A DNA stretch of 17,980 bases from CAZOKO01 sp964580455 (lineage in GTDB: Bacteria > Desulfobacterota > WTBG01): positions 1-17,980 of the forward strand of contig CAZOKO010000052.1 of assembly GCA_964580455.1 (NCBI GenBank), read 5' to 3'. The position numbers and the translations under genes were made by a program. Shown piece after piece: positions 6,238-13,990 of this stretch (positions within the stretch are counted from its first letter, which is position 1; every line of letters begins with the position of its first letter). Below the pieces are notes generated by a model. The model did no database searches, had not been told where the DNA came from, and was given only the letters and a program-made list of their open reading frames with translations.

Positions 6238-7566
6238 TTAGCGGTAGTTCAGATAAGGGGACCAGCAAGGGTCTGTATCGTTGCCTCTTCCACTGGTTAC
6301 CACTTTCACACCTGAGCCATCTGCAAGCATAATGTAAATCTTCTTGCTGCCACTTCTGTTTGATGAAAAAGCAATCTGCCGACTATTTGGCGACCAGGAA
6401 GGACACTCATTGCTTCCCGAGTTAAAGGTCAGCTGATTAAGACCACTGCCATCCGTATTGATTGTATAGACAGCAAAAGTACCATTCCTCCTGCCAGCAA
6501 AAGCAATCTTATCCCCTTTGGGAGACCATGCAGGTGAAGTGTTATAACTCCCCTCGAAGGTTAACCTTCTTACCTTCCTGGTTTTAACCTCCATGATATA
6601 AATCTGGGGGGTGCCTGACCGATTAGAGACAAAAGCAATTTGTTTTTCATCAGGTGACCAGCATGGTGAAACATCATTCGCCCAATCGCTGGTAAGTCGG
6701 CTAATTTTCTTCCCATCAGGATTAATAATGTAGATATCAGAATTACCATCATCTTGACTTAAGGTCAAGACTATTTTTTTTCCATCAGGGGACCAGTCAG
6801 GAGCAATATTGAGACCCCTCCGGTGGGAAACCTTTTTCTCCCGCCCATAAAAAAGTTCTCTTAAAAAAACGTCCGGGTTTTTATCCCTGTAAGAAGTAAA
6901 AATTAACGACTTCCCATCAGGAGACCAGGCTGGAGACAGGGTGATTGATCTGTGGTTGGTAATCTTTATCCGATTCTGACCATCAAAGTCCATCAGATAA
7001 ATCTCTTTACTGCCTGAAACATCTGAAACAAATGCAATCTGTGTCTGAAAGATACCCATTTGCCCCGTGAGACGATAGATTACTTCATCAGCAAACTTAT
7101 GGGAAATAATCCTGATATCATCCGGTTTGCCAAAATAACGTTTGCCTGTAATGAAGCTTCCTCTAACTGCATCGAACAGTCTTGCTTCAACCCTAATTCC
7201 TCCCTCCTCCAGGTGAAATCCTCCTTTGATCAAAGCCTCAGCGCCTATGGATGACCAACCTCGCCAATCGATTCTATCTCCGGTTATACCAGAATCATCA
7301 GGTTCCTCCAAAAAGGTTGCCGGATCAATCAATCTAAAAAGACCACTAATCTCTAAATCATGAGAAATAACCGTGGGAAGGGAAGTAGAAACCTGTCTGA
7401 CATCATGAGCATTTCCCAAATTATTAAAATGAGGAATGGCAATAGGAAATTTGGTAGTTGCAGGCGAATCAATATAAATATAAACCTTGGCTGCAAGATT
7501 ACTAACAACTCCTAATACAACCAGACAAACAATCACGATAGCTCTATTACTCATTCTTATATACAC
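6238..7566 (-). CDS. tolB: Tol-Pal system beta-propeller protein TolB
   Basis: Periplasmic protein that shuttles between Pal and TolA. The N-terminal hydrophobic signal segment (about 7-26) is followed by the TolB N-domain (about 28-170, with LEISGLFRLIDPATF) and a six-bladed propeller whose repeats show the PD40 pattern: SPAWSPDGKSLIFTS, APDWSPDGKKIVLTL, SPCWSPDEKQIAFVS, SPAWSPKGDKIAFAG, CPSWSPNSRQIAFSS. I use the GTG at 7566, which follows the tolA stop directly with GGAG about 11 bases upstream; the in-frame ATG at 7554 has no ribosome binding site. Length (442) is typical. Confidence 0.97.
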   Translation of the reverse strand: MYIRMSNRAIVIVCLVVLGVVSNLAAKVYIYIDSPATTKFPIAIPHFNNLGNAHDVRQVSTSLPTVISHDLEISGLFRLIDPATFLEEPDDSGITGDRIDWRGWSSIGAEALIKGGFHLEEGGIRVEARLFDAVRGSFITGKRYFGKPDDIRIISHKFADEVIYRLTGQMGIFQTQIAFVSDVSGSKEIYLMDFDGQNRIKITNHRSITLSPAWSPDGKSLIFTSYRDKNPDVFLRELFYGREKKVSHRRGLNIAPDWSPDGKKIVLTLSQDDGNSDIYIINPDGKKISRLTSDWANDVSPCWSPDEKQIAFVSNRSGTPQIYIMEVKTRKVRRLTFEGSYNTSPAWSPKGDKIAFAGRRNGTFAVYTINTDGSGLNQLTFNSGSNECPSWSPNSRQIAFSSNRSGSKKIYIMLADGSGVKVVTSGRGNDTDPCWSPYLNYR

Positions 7567-8445
7567 TTACAATAACTCTCCTGCAGGGAAAATAATGCCC
7601 GTTTCAAAAAAGGTTTCCCTGATATTATACTCAGAAAAAGGTGGTAAGGGGCTGCTTTTCTTTACAGATCTAAAAGCCGATTCGTCCAAATATACATTGC
7701 CCGATTTTTCTTCAAATGAAATATCAGTAATTTCTCCATCTGACCTGATGGTTATACTTAATACAACTTCCATTCCTCGCATATCTTCAATAATACCTCT
7801 GGGAAGAGCAAGATTCCAGTTGTTCTTAATTTTCTGCTCGATAGCCTGATAGTACATTCTATAATTTAAAGGAAGACTCGCAATCATCCCCTTCCCTGCC
7901 GGAATCCCCCATGAACCTGCCGTTGGCTCACCACCTCCCACTTCTTCCCTGCTCTCTTCCTCAGCAATCCTATCCCGGATTCTTGCTACCTCTTCATTTC
8001 TGCGCTTTTCATCAACCTTTTTCTTGATCTTATCGAGTGCAAGAGAAAAAGCCCCCTCCACATCCTTTCCCTTCGGTTTCATTTTAGGGCCTTGTGCTGC
8101 ACTGCTTTTTTTTGCTTTATCCTTAATTGTTAATGCAGAGCTTTTTTTCTTATCAGTTTTCTTTTTTTCAACGGTCTTCTTTGATTTTTTTTTAGATGTT
8201 TTTCCTGCTGCTACTTTCTTTGATCCTTTCTTCTCAACATTAGAAACTCTTACTCTACCTGGTTTACTCTTCTGAGCATCAACCAGCTTCACTCTATAAG
8301 CTGACGAAAAATAGGTCCTTTTAGGTGAAGAAAACGAAGGCACACCTACCAGTAAGATTATAAGAACCAGATGGAAAATTGAAGAACAAAGAACCCCCCA
8401 TACTAATTTAGGGTCAGAAGAAGGTATACCCGGAAAAGACTGCAA
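7567..8445 (-). CDS. tolA: TolA/TonB-family energy-transducing protein
   Basis: Inner-membrane anchored spanning protein that transmits force from TolQR to TolB/Pal. It has one N-terminal transmembrane helix (about 15-38) with the S-x3-H motif (Ser21, His25) needed to contact TolQ/ExbB-type partners, a Lys/Ser-rich extended region (about 56-127), a charged helical stretch (130-170) and a TonB/TolA C-terminal domain (about 194-292) with YYQAIEQKIKNNW and YLDESAFRSVKKSSPLPPF. The low-complexity part is lysine-rich rather than the Ala-Lys-Glu helix of E. coli TolA. tolR lies 5 bases upstream and tolB begins directly after the stop. Confidence 0.92.
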   Translation of the reverse strand: MQSFPGIPSSDPKLVWGVLCSSIFHLVLIILLVGVPSFSSPKRTYFSSAYRVKLVDAQKSKPGRVRVSNVEKKGSKKVAAGKTSKKKSKKTVEKKKTDKKKSSALTIKDKAKKSSAAQGPKMKPKGKDVEGAFSLALDKIKKKVDEKRRNEEVARIRDRIAEEESREEVGGGEPTAGSWGIPAGKGMIASLPLNYRMYYQAIEQKIKNNWNLALPRGIIEDMRGMEVVLSITIRSDGEITDISFEEKSGNVYLDESAFRSVKKSSPLPPFSEYNIRETFFETGIIFPAGELL

Positions 8446-8450
8446 AGCTG

Positions 8451-8861
8451 TTATTTCCTCTTTTCTAAAGGAACGGTTACCATCCCCAGTTGGTCAATCC
8501 CAGCACTCCTGATTACTGCCATAGTTTTCACTACAAAACCATAGGGAACAACCTTGTCCGCTTTCAGAAAGAGTTCTTTGTCAACCCGATTCTGGAAGAT
8601 TGTCTTCAGCCTGATCTCCAGTTTCGAAAGCTCCACTTTCCGATTGTTGAGATAAATCTCTTTTTTGCTGGTTATGGTGATGGTCATACGTTTTTCTTTG
8701 GAAGGAAGGTTTTTACCTTTAGCCTGGGGAAGATTAACATCAACTCCCTCTTGCATCATGGGAGCAGTCACCATAAAAATAACCAGAAGAACCAACACTA
8801 CATCCACAAAAGGGGTTACATTAATTTCGGAAAGAAAACGGTTTGGGATATTATTATTCAA
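8451..8861 (-). CDS. tolR: TolR/ExbD-family biopolymer transport protein
   Basis: Forms the inner-membrane proton-driven motor with TolQ. The 136-residue protein shows the expected INVTPFVDVVLVLLVIFMV transmembrane segment (about 13-33) with the essential membrane Asp20, then a periplasmic domain with LPQA and EIYLNN segments. It starts at TTG (8861) with GGAG about 10 bases upstream; I find no better in-frame start. It lies 47 bases downstream of tolQ and 5 bases ahead of tolA. Confidence 0.96.
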   Translation of the reverse strand: MNNNIPNRFLSEINVTPFVDVVLVLLVIFMVTAPMMQEGVDVNLPQAKGKNLPSKEKRMTITITSKKEIYLNNRKVELSKLEIRLKTIFQNRVDKELFLKADKVVPYGFVVKTMAVIRSAGIDQLGMVTVPLEKRK

Positions 8862-8908
8862 TTCGAGCTGTCTCCATACAATTCGTGAATTATCTATATT
8901 TACTCGGG

Positions 8909-9658
8909 TTATAAGCCTTTTAAATGTCTCTCCACAATGTTCAAGAATTCAGCAGAGAAGCTTTCCATTTGTGAATTCAGCACCCTCATCTTATTCAGAA
9001 AATAATTATAGGCAATCACTGCCGGCACTGCCGCAAACAATCCCGCTGCCGTGGCAATCAAAGCCTCAGAGATTCCCGGAGCCACTACAGCCAGACTTGT
9101 TGAGCCCCTGAATCCTATCTGATTAAAGGCACCCATAATCCCCCAAACTGTTCCGAAAAGACCGATGAAAGGCGTTGCATTTCCGGTTGTTGCCAAAAAG
9201 GTCAAGGCTTTTTCCAGCCTGGTAATTTCTGCACCTGCTATCCGCTTTAATGTTCGGTCAATGGTATTAATCTCTTCCCCTACAGTTGTCTCATTTTTTA
9301 GAGGTGATTTGGAAGGGTTTGGACTTATCCTCTCTTTTTTTATCTTTTCCACATCTATATATCCGTTCCTGAACATAGTAGCGACCGGGCTATTAGATAA
9401 TCTTTTGGCTTCCATAAACGACCTGGAAAAATTTCTGCTACCCCAAAAACTATCCAGGAATACTTTAGACTCCTTCCCAGCTATGTGAAAAACTCGAAAT
9501 TTGACAATGATAATAGCCCAGGAGAAAACAGAAAAAAAAAGTAAAACGAGAAGCACCAGCTTCACCACTATACCCGCATGAAGAACAAGCTCCAAAACAT
9601 TTGCACTTAAACCATTGGTTATCCCAATTTCAGTAACCATAGCAGGTAAAGATAACAT
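8909..9658 (-). CDS. tolQ: TolQ/ExbB-family proton channel protein
   Basis: Inner-membrane motor subunit (MotA/TolQ/ExbB family) with three transmembrane helices: about 29-53, 147-170 and 185-210. The diagnostic segments are TGNATPFIGLFGTVWGIMGAF and GISEALIATAAGLFAAVPA, with a cytoplasmic region between helices 1 and 2. It is the first gene of the tol cluster, 53 bases after coaD. An AAGGGA sequence precedes the ATG at 9658; the in-frame ATG at codon 7 is less likely. Synteny with tolR and pal favours TolQ over ExbB. Confidence 0.95.
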   Translation of the reverse strand: MLSLPAMVTEIGITNGLSANVLELVLHAGIVVKLVLLVLLFFSVFSWAIIIVKFRVFHIAGKESKVFLDSFWGSRNFSRSFMEAKRLSNSPVATMFRNGYIDVEKIKKERISPNPSKSPLKNETTVGEEINTIDRTLKRIAGAEITRLEKALTFLATTGNATPFIGLFGTVWGIMGAFNQIGFRGSTSLAVVAPGISEALIATAAGLFAAVPAVIAYNYFLNKMRVLNSQMESFSAEFLNIVERHLKGL

Positions 9659-9711
9659 TTTTTAAATTCCCTTCCTGTTAAACGAACTTAATAAACTTAG
9701 TTAAACTTGTT

Positions 9712-10212
9712 TCAACCGTTTCTGTCTCTATAGCGAGGGAATTTTTCCTTCAGCTTTTCACCCACAATATCAGGAACTAACCCTTCAACTGAACCACCAG
9801 CTATAGCAACTTCCTTAATAATTCTTGAATTAACATAGAACCACTTAAGCCCTGTCATCATAAAGATAGTTTCAACATGACGATTCAGTTTTCTATTCAT
9901 GAAGGTCATCTGAAACTCATACTCAAAATCCGACATAGCCCTTAAGCCCCGAATAATCACATGAACATCCTTAGCTGCTACATAATCAACTAAAAGCCCC
10001 TCAAAAGAATCAACAATCACATTAGGATTATTTTCAGTAACTTCTCTAATCATCTCAACCCTCTCTTCCACAGTAAATAGAGGGGTCTTTGCTGCATTGA
10101 TGGCTACAGGCACGATCAGTTTGTCAAAAATGTGAAGTGTCCGCTCGATAATGTTAAGGTGCCCATTGGTAATGGGATCAAAAGAACCCGGATAAATTGC
10201 AATCTTCCCCAT
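9712..10212 (-). CDS. coaD: phosphopantetheine adenylyltransferase
   Basis: Cytoplasmic nucleotidyltransferase for the penultimate step of CoA synthesis (4'-phosphopantetheine + ATP to dephospho-CoA). The 166-residue product shows YPGSFDPITNGHLNII (about 7-22, the TxGH adenylyl-binding motif), INAAKTPLF and IIRGLRAMSDFEYEFQM. The late ATP-binding segment is TGLKWFYVNSRIIKEVA, where most CoaD proteins have an ISSS-type stretch; the WFYV(N/S)SR form is, from memory, lineage-typical rather than a defect. It lies between rsmD and tolQ on the same strand. Confidence 0.96.
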   Translation of the reverse strand: MGKIAIYPGSFDPITNGHLNIIERTLHIFDKLIVPVAINAAKTPLFTVEERVEMIREVTENNPNVIVDSFEGLLVDYVAAKDVHVIIRGLRAMSDFEYEFQMTFMNRKLNRHVETIFMMTGLKWFYVNSRIIKEVAIAGGSVEGLVPDIVGEKLKEKFPRYRDRNG

Positions 10213-10251
10213 ACTTAAACCTTTCTTTTTGTTAGATAAATACTTAACGTA

Positions 10252-10395
10252 TTCGTAAAAAGTCCAATTTGCTCCTTATTTGTCATTCCTGCCCCGTATC
10301 AAGTACGGGATAAACTCCAGCAGGAATCCAGTAATTTCAGGTTGTTATGGACTCCCGCTTTCGCGGGAGTGACTCGATTTTTGACTTTCTACGAA
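10252..10395. mobile_element. MITE-like palindromic element between rsmD and coaD
   Basis: A 144-base non-coding element bounded by imperfect 13-base terminal inverted repeats, TTCGTAAAAAGTC (10252-10264) and GACTTTCTACGAA (10383-10395), with 12 of 13 matches. Inside are nested hairpins: ATTCCTGC/GCAGGAAT (10285-10292 with 10320-10327) enclosing CCCGTA/TACGGG (10293-10298 with 10304-10309), and ACTCCCGC-TTTC-GCGGGAGT (10351-10370). The TCATTCC...GCGGGAGT core resembles widespread bacterial intergenic palindromes. ATACTTAA occurs on both sides (10240-10247, 10402-10409) but also at 10211, so I do not claim a target-site duplication. It encodes no protein. Confidence 0.65.
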
Positions 10396-10405
10396 AGCAT
10401 CATAC

Positions 10406-10957
10406 TTAATTTGATATAAAAAAAGACACCCCTGTTTCCCCATACTTGCGCTGATCGCTCATCTTCAACCTTCTGTATTCTTCTGAGAACGTTTCTTTAT
10501 AATGGTGCTCAACAACAACCACGCCATTTTTTTTCAGTATATCACTATCTGCTATTAAATTTAAAGTACTATAAGCTAAATTTTTATTATAAGGAGGGTC
10601 AAGAAATGCTACATCAAATTTCCACATGCTTCTTTCAACAAGCCTTATCCCTGCTTCTGCCCTGAGCCTTACCAACTCACAGTTTCCAATAAGGTTCAAA
10701 GCCTTAAGATTCTTTTCGAGAACCAGCAGGGCTTGAGGATGATTTTCAACAAAAACAACACGACGGGCACCCCGGCTCAAAGCCTCAATTCCAAGCCCCC
10801 CTGTTCCCGCAAAGAGATCAAAGACTTCTTTCCCATCCCACTCAACGTTAAGGATATCAAAAACTGCTTCCCGCACCTTGTCAGAAGTAGGGCGAATACG
10901 CTGACCCTTAAATGAAGTCAGCTTTCTTCCTTTTAGCTTACCACTGATTATTCTCAA
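10406..10957 (-). CDS. rsmD: 16S rRNA (guanine966-N2)-methyltransferase
   Basis: SAM-dependent methyltransferase acting on G966 of 16S rRNA in the assembled small subunit. The 183-residue protein has the family start MRIISGKLKGRKL, the RPTSDKVREAVFDIL segment (22-36), the SAM-binding loop DLFAGTGGLGIEAL (47-60) and the catalytic DPPY motif (120-123). It starts at TTG (10957); an in-frame stop lies immediately upstream, so no longer product is possible. The ribosome binding site is weak. coaD follows downstream, a common pairing in bacteria, here separated by a repeat element. Confidence 0.96.
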   Translation of the reverse strand: MRIISGKLKGRKLTSFKGQRIRPTSDKVREAVFDILNVEWDGKEVFDLFAGTGGLGIEALSRGARRVVFVENHPQALLVLEKNLKALNLIGNCELVRLRAEAGIRLVERSMWKFDVAFLDPPYNKNLAYSTLNLIADSDILKKNGVVVVEHHYKETFSEEYRRLKMSDQRKYGETGVSFFISN

Positions 10958-11283
10958 TTAGCTAACACTTGCTGTAATGAACTTATTAAGTGAGGATGAT
11001 AGATTATATAGTTAATAATGTCAATTATCATTTTGAAATACTACATTCACATTTATTAACTCTTTGAATAAAGCTATGGTTCTCCCACCTGTTCTTTACT
11101 TCTTACCTAACGCATAAAATCCGTGAAAGATTTATCCCGGACATGGGGTCCTTCCCCCTAATTAATTTTCCGATTTTATCTGTGAACTTTGTGGTTAACT
11201 ACAGAAGGCAAATCTGAGGTTATTGATAGTAAAGGATTCTTTCTTATTCCATTGGGAAAAATAAATAAGTTTAGGCAGGGTTT
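10958..11283. other. intergenic region between greA and rsmD, with repeat remnants
   Basis: 326 bases without a credible gene. Towards the greA side it contains AAAATCCGTGAAAGATTTATCC (about 11115-11136) and TTATCTGTGAACTTTGTGGTTA (about 11176-11197). These share a (T)ATC(C/T)GTGAA core and resemble degraded dispersed intergenic repeats. Between them GGGGTCCTTCCCC can form only a 4-bp stem with no U-run. I find no clear terminator for greA and no convincing rsmD promoter. Confidence 0.5.
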
Positions 11284-11760
11284 TCATTCAAAAGTAATAT
11301 TCAGTATAGTATATTCCTTCTCTCCGGCAGGAATCTTAATTTCCACACAATCGCCCACTTCGCGGCCAATGAGAGCCCTGGCGATAGGAGCATTTATAGA
11401 AATCTTTTTCTGTTTTACGTCTGCTTCATCTGTTCCTACAATTTTGTAAGTTACTTCCCCCCCCGTATCACTGTCTCCCAGGCAGACTGTCGCACCAAAA
11501 ACAACCTTCCCCGGTTTCGCTCTACTGGTATCTATTAACTGAGCATTGGCCAGTTTATTTTCTAACTTGCTAATTCTTCCTTCTACTAACATCTGTTCTT
11601 CCTTGGCTGCATCATATTCTGCATTCTCACTAAGATCACCATGTGCTGCTGCCTTTGCAAGCTCCTCAATAATCTTAGGACGCTCCACACTCTTGAGGCG
11701 TTTGAGTTCCTGTATTAACGACTCATAACCTTCCCTCGTCATTGGTATCTTCTCAGTCAC
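11284..11760 (-). CDS. greA: transcription elongation factor GreA
   Basis: Rescues backtracked RNA polymerase by stimulating transcript cleavage through its secondary channel. The N-terminal coiled coil carries the family signature GDLSENAEYDAAKEEQ (about 41-56) with the acidic tip residues, and the C-terminal FKBP-like domain includes VGTDEADVKQKKISINAPIARALIG. I place the start at the GTG at 11760, because GGGGG lies about 5 bases upstream and the resulting 158 residues equal the usual length. An in-frame ATG at 11772 adds four residues but has no ribosome binding site. Confidence 0.96.
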   Translation of the reverse strand: MTEKIPMTREGYESLIQELKRLKSVERPKIIEELAKAAAHGDLSENAEYDAAKEEQMLVEGRISKLENKLANAQLIDTSRAKPGKVVFGATVCLGDSDTGGEVTYKIVGTDEADVKQKKISINAPIARALIGREVGDCVEIKIPAGEKEYTILNITFE

Positions 11761-11795
11761 AACATCCCCCATAAAGCATCAAGCCATTCAGAACG

Positions 11796-12143
11796 TCACA
11801 CCCAGTAAAGGAACCTTCCACACCTTTCACAATTCCTTAACTCTTTATTCCCAACCTCCCTAATAGTTAATCGTTTGGGAACAGTTACAAAACAACACAT
11901 GCAGCTATTATTCACAACAGGGGCAACAGCCTTTCCATACCGCTCCATTAGCTTGTGGTATCTGGATAAAATACTGGGGGGGATTGATCGTTCAAGTACC
12001 TTCCTGGCATCTTGAAGTTTTTCGTCTCCCTTGATTTCTAATCCCATCTTCTTCTGAACCTTTTTTGCATCCTTACTCTTAACCTCAACAATCATGCAGT
12101 CCAAATCCTGGAGCATTACCAATTTCTGAAGAATCTCATTCAT
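11796..12143 (-). CDS. short C4-type zinc-ribbon protein
   Basis: A 115-residue protein ending in a four-cysteine zinc ribbon: CMCC (Cys81, Cys84) and CERCGRFLYWV (Cys105, Cys108). This matches the C-terminal module of the zf-RING_7/COG1579 family. Typical members are about 230-250 residues, with a long N-terminal coiled coil; here only about 80 mostly helical residues precede the ribbon, retaining the RYHKLMERYGKAVAPV segment just before it. The start ATG lies 3 bases after the ptsN stop, so it is probably co-transcribed with and coupled to ptsN. Function is unknown; nucleic-acid or protein binding is only inferred. Confidence 0.75.
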   Translation of the reverse strand: MNEILQKLVMLQDLDCMIVEVKSKDAKKVQKKMGLEIKGDEKLQDARKVLERSIPPSILSRYHKLMERYGKAVAPVVNNSCMCCFVTVPKRLTIREVGNKELRNCERCGRFLYWV

Positions 12144-12146
12144 TTT

Positions 12147-12605
12147 TTACTTAACTCCTGAAACAATATTCTTAAATTCTTCAAATGACTTTACTTTCAA
12201 AAGCATCTTCTTAATCTTTTTGTCTGTGAGTACTTCAACCAGCTTCCCCAGAAAAACTAAATAGTTAACATCTTGCGGGGGGGCTGCTACCATAAAAAAC
12301 AATTTTACAGACTTTTTGTCAGTTGACTTAAAATCTATCCCCTTGCTTTTTATGGCAAATAAAACAGTTAAATTTTCCACTGCAATCGAGCGACAATGGG
12401 GTATGGCTATCCCTCCTCCTATACCTGTACTCCCCAATTTTTCCCGATTCTTCAGCAAATCATAGATAATAGATGTTTCATAGACCTTTTTTTTTGATTC
12501 TAACCAGACAGCCATTTCTTTGAGAACACCGTCTTTGCTTAATGCCTTAAGCTCCGGGATAAAAAGATCTTTATGGAAATAATTTAAAAGGTCACTCTGT
12601 TTCAT
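12147..12605 (-). CDS. ptsN: PTS EIIA-like nitrogen regulatory protein (PtsN family)
   Basis: A 152-residue EIIA domain of the fructose/nitrogen type. The phosphoacceptor is His70 in GGGIAIPHCRS, preceded by LLKNREKLGSTGIG, the usual arrangement. The later segment LFFMVAAPPQDVNYLVFLGKL is also typical. No sugar permease or other PTS component is nearby, so a regulatory EIIA-Ntr-like role is more likely than sugar transport; this is inference from context. The Shine-Dalgarno AAGGAG lies about 9 bases before the ATG. Confidence 0.88.
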   Translation of the reverse strand: MKQSDLLNYFHKDLFIPELKALSKDGVLKEMAVWLESKKKVYETSIIYDLLKNREKLGSTGIGGGIAIPHCRSIAVENLTVLFAIKSKGIDFKSTDKKSVKLFFMVAAPPQDVNYLVFLGKLVEVLTDKKIKKMLLKVKSFEEFKNIVSGVK

Positions 12606-12689
12606 AACTGCAAACTCCTTACAATCTTTTATTTATACCATACTATGACACAAAAATCCACATTTAAAAAGGTTTAGCGCAATTTATTT

Positions 12690-13298
12690 CTAATCCTTCG
12701 TTAAATGAATACATAGTTCACTTACCAATCCATAAATAACATCAAGGGGGAGATGCTGCTCTATAGTTGAATCAAATAGAAAGGTAACCCGGGCAGGGAA
12801 ATCTTCATCAGCTAACCAGAGAATTACCTGTATGGGAATACGAGGAAAGGCCATCACTTGGAAGGAAACATCACCAAAATCTCCTTTATCTCCTCCACAT
12901 TTTCTCCCGGCGTTAAGAAATCTTTCACTATTCGCCCCTAATTTGCTCTGAAGTGGAGTGACGGGAAAGCTGTGCGGACCCCTGAAAAACATCTCTCCCC
13001 CTTTAAGGCCTTTCGCCGAAACCCAGCAACCGCTTAAGGGAAGGTTTTTTGCCTCAATAAGATAAACCACAATTGCTAATGCAGCTTCTACACGAAAATT
13101 AAGCACTTCTCCGAGAGGTGATAAAAACCGCTCTTTCTTTATGTCCACCCACACAGTCTCCCCCAGGAAGTCAACTCCATAATATCCATGGGGTTCAATC
13201 AGAGTGCACCGAGATCTCATAAACACATCTTTTGCCTCGAGATTTCTCAATCTATTCCAGTGAACAGTATCAAGTTTATGAAAGGGGTAATCCATCAT
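12690..13298 (-). CDS. DUF3786 domain-containing protein
   Basis: A 202-residue protein matching, from memory, the DUF3786 family found in many anaerobes (Desulfobacterota, Clostridia): a conserved YYGVDFLGETVWVD strand region (39-52), LAIVVYLIEAKNLPLSGCWVS (74-94), a GGEMFFRGPHSF segment (100-111) and the C-terminal FPRIPIQVILWLADEDFPA plus FLFDST (151-178). Function is unknown; family members are sometimes fused or adjacent to [4Fe-4S] or corrinoid-related proteins, but none is adjacent here. Only two cysteine pairs that are not clustered are seen, so no obvious metal site. The start has no strong ribosome binding site. Confidence 0.75.
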   Translation of the reverse strand: MMDYPFHKLDTVHWNRLRNLEAKDVFMRSRCTLIEPHGYYGVDFLGETVWVDIKKERFLSPLGEVLNFRVEAALAIVVYLIEAKNLPLSGCWVSAKGLKGGEMFFRGPHSFPVTPLQSKLGANSERFLNAGRKCGGDKGDFGDVSFQVMAFPRIPIQVILWLADEDFPARVTFLFDSTIEQHLPLDVIYGLVSELCIHLTKD

Positions 13299-13305
13299 GA
13301 CTCAT

Positions 13306-13352
13306 AAAAAGGAACCAGGCAGCAGAAATTAACAGTACAGCATACCTGGTCC
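13306..13352 (-). terminator. possible intrinsic terminator after the GYD-domain gene
   Basis: On the minus strand GGACCAGG (13352-13345) can pair with CCTGGTTCC (13319-13311), 8 bp with one bulged base, followed directly by five Ts (13310-13306). The loop is 25 bases, longer than usual, so this is a weak candidate. It would separate the GYD gene from the DUF3786 gene. Confidence 0.4.
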
Positions 13353-13401
13353 TTCATAATAATTTTGGGAGCAGCTTTTAATCTGAATAAAGCATAAACT
13401 A

Positions 13402-13692
13402 TCAAATTTCTTTTGTTATCTTCAAAAAATCATCTATCGAAAGGGCAGTCATTGTCCGGGAGCTAATTCTTCCCTTAGAACATATTTTCAAAATTGTTGA
13501 AGCTGCCACTTTCTCGTCAGGCATCTCTATGATAGTAATCACATCATACTCTCCAATTAAACCATAGATAGAAATCAGTTTTCCACCTGCATCACTAATA
13601 ATTTTCTTAACCGCTTCATAGCGATCGGGTGTATTGTTCATGTCTACCATTCCATCCTTCGTGTACTTCCAAAGAGTAACGTACGTTGGCAT
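13402..13692 (-). CDS. GYD domain-containing protein
   Basis: A 96-residue alpha/beta (ferredoxin-like dimeric barrel) protein of the GYD family. It begins with the family-typical MPTYVTLWKYT, contains the GEYDVITIIEMPD stretch (47-59), and ends with RTMTALSIDDF. Length and motif order are complete. The start is the ATG at 13692, which has an excellent AAAGGAGGG; upstream extension would translate that ribosome binding site. The function of GYD proteins is not established. It is the most upstream gene of the minus-strand block. Confidence 0.85.
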   Translation of the reverse strand: MPTYVTLWKYTKDGMVDMNNTPDRYEAVKKIISDAGGKLISIYGLIGEYDVITIIEMPDEKVAASTILKICSKGRISSRTMTALSIDDFLKITKEI

Positions 13693-13990
13693 AACACTCC
13701 CTCCTTTTAAAGCTACTCCCAAATTAAAGTATTTAATGCAAAAGCCTGGAACCTTGCTTCATATTGGAGAACTACCACACAATCCTGAGAAAAGCCACTG
13801 TTAAATATAAAAAGTGTTTTGTGAATCTTTTTTACCCAAACCAAACCCATTGCTTTTCTAACATCTCCATAAATTACAGTGTTTCATTCTAACGGGGTAA
13901 AAAATTACTTAATGATTCTATTATCAATGCCGATAAATATTTATAACGGATTTGCTAAGCACTATAGAAGGCATAAACAGGAAAGTTGAG
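13693..13990. other. divergent intergenic region
   Basis: 298 bases between the GYD gene (minus) and the first unrecognised gene (plus). It must carry both promoters. A weak candidate for the plus strand is TTATCA-15-TATAAC (13921-13947), about 44 bases before the ATG at 13991; the short spacer makes it doubtful. A perfect 12-base palindrome ATAAATATTTAT lies at 13933-13944, overlapping it. No RNA gene or open frame of note. Confidence 0.45.

Noticed and set aside
8490..9111. Open frames on the plus strand across tolR and tolQ
   Set aside because: They mirror the conserved tolR/tolQ coding sequence, lack start signals and encode nothing recognisable.
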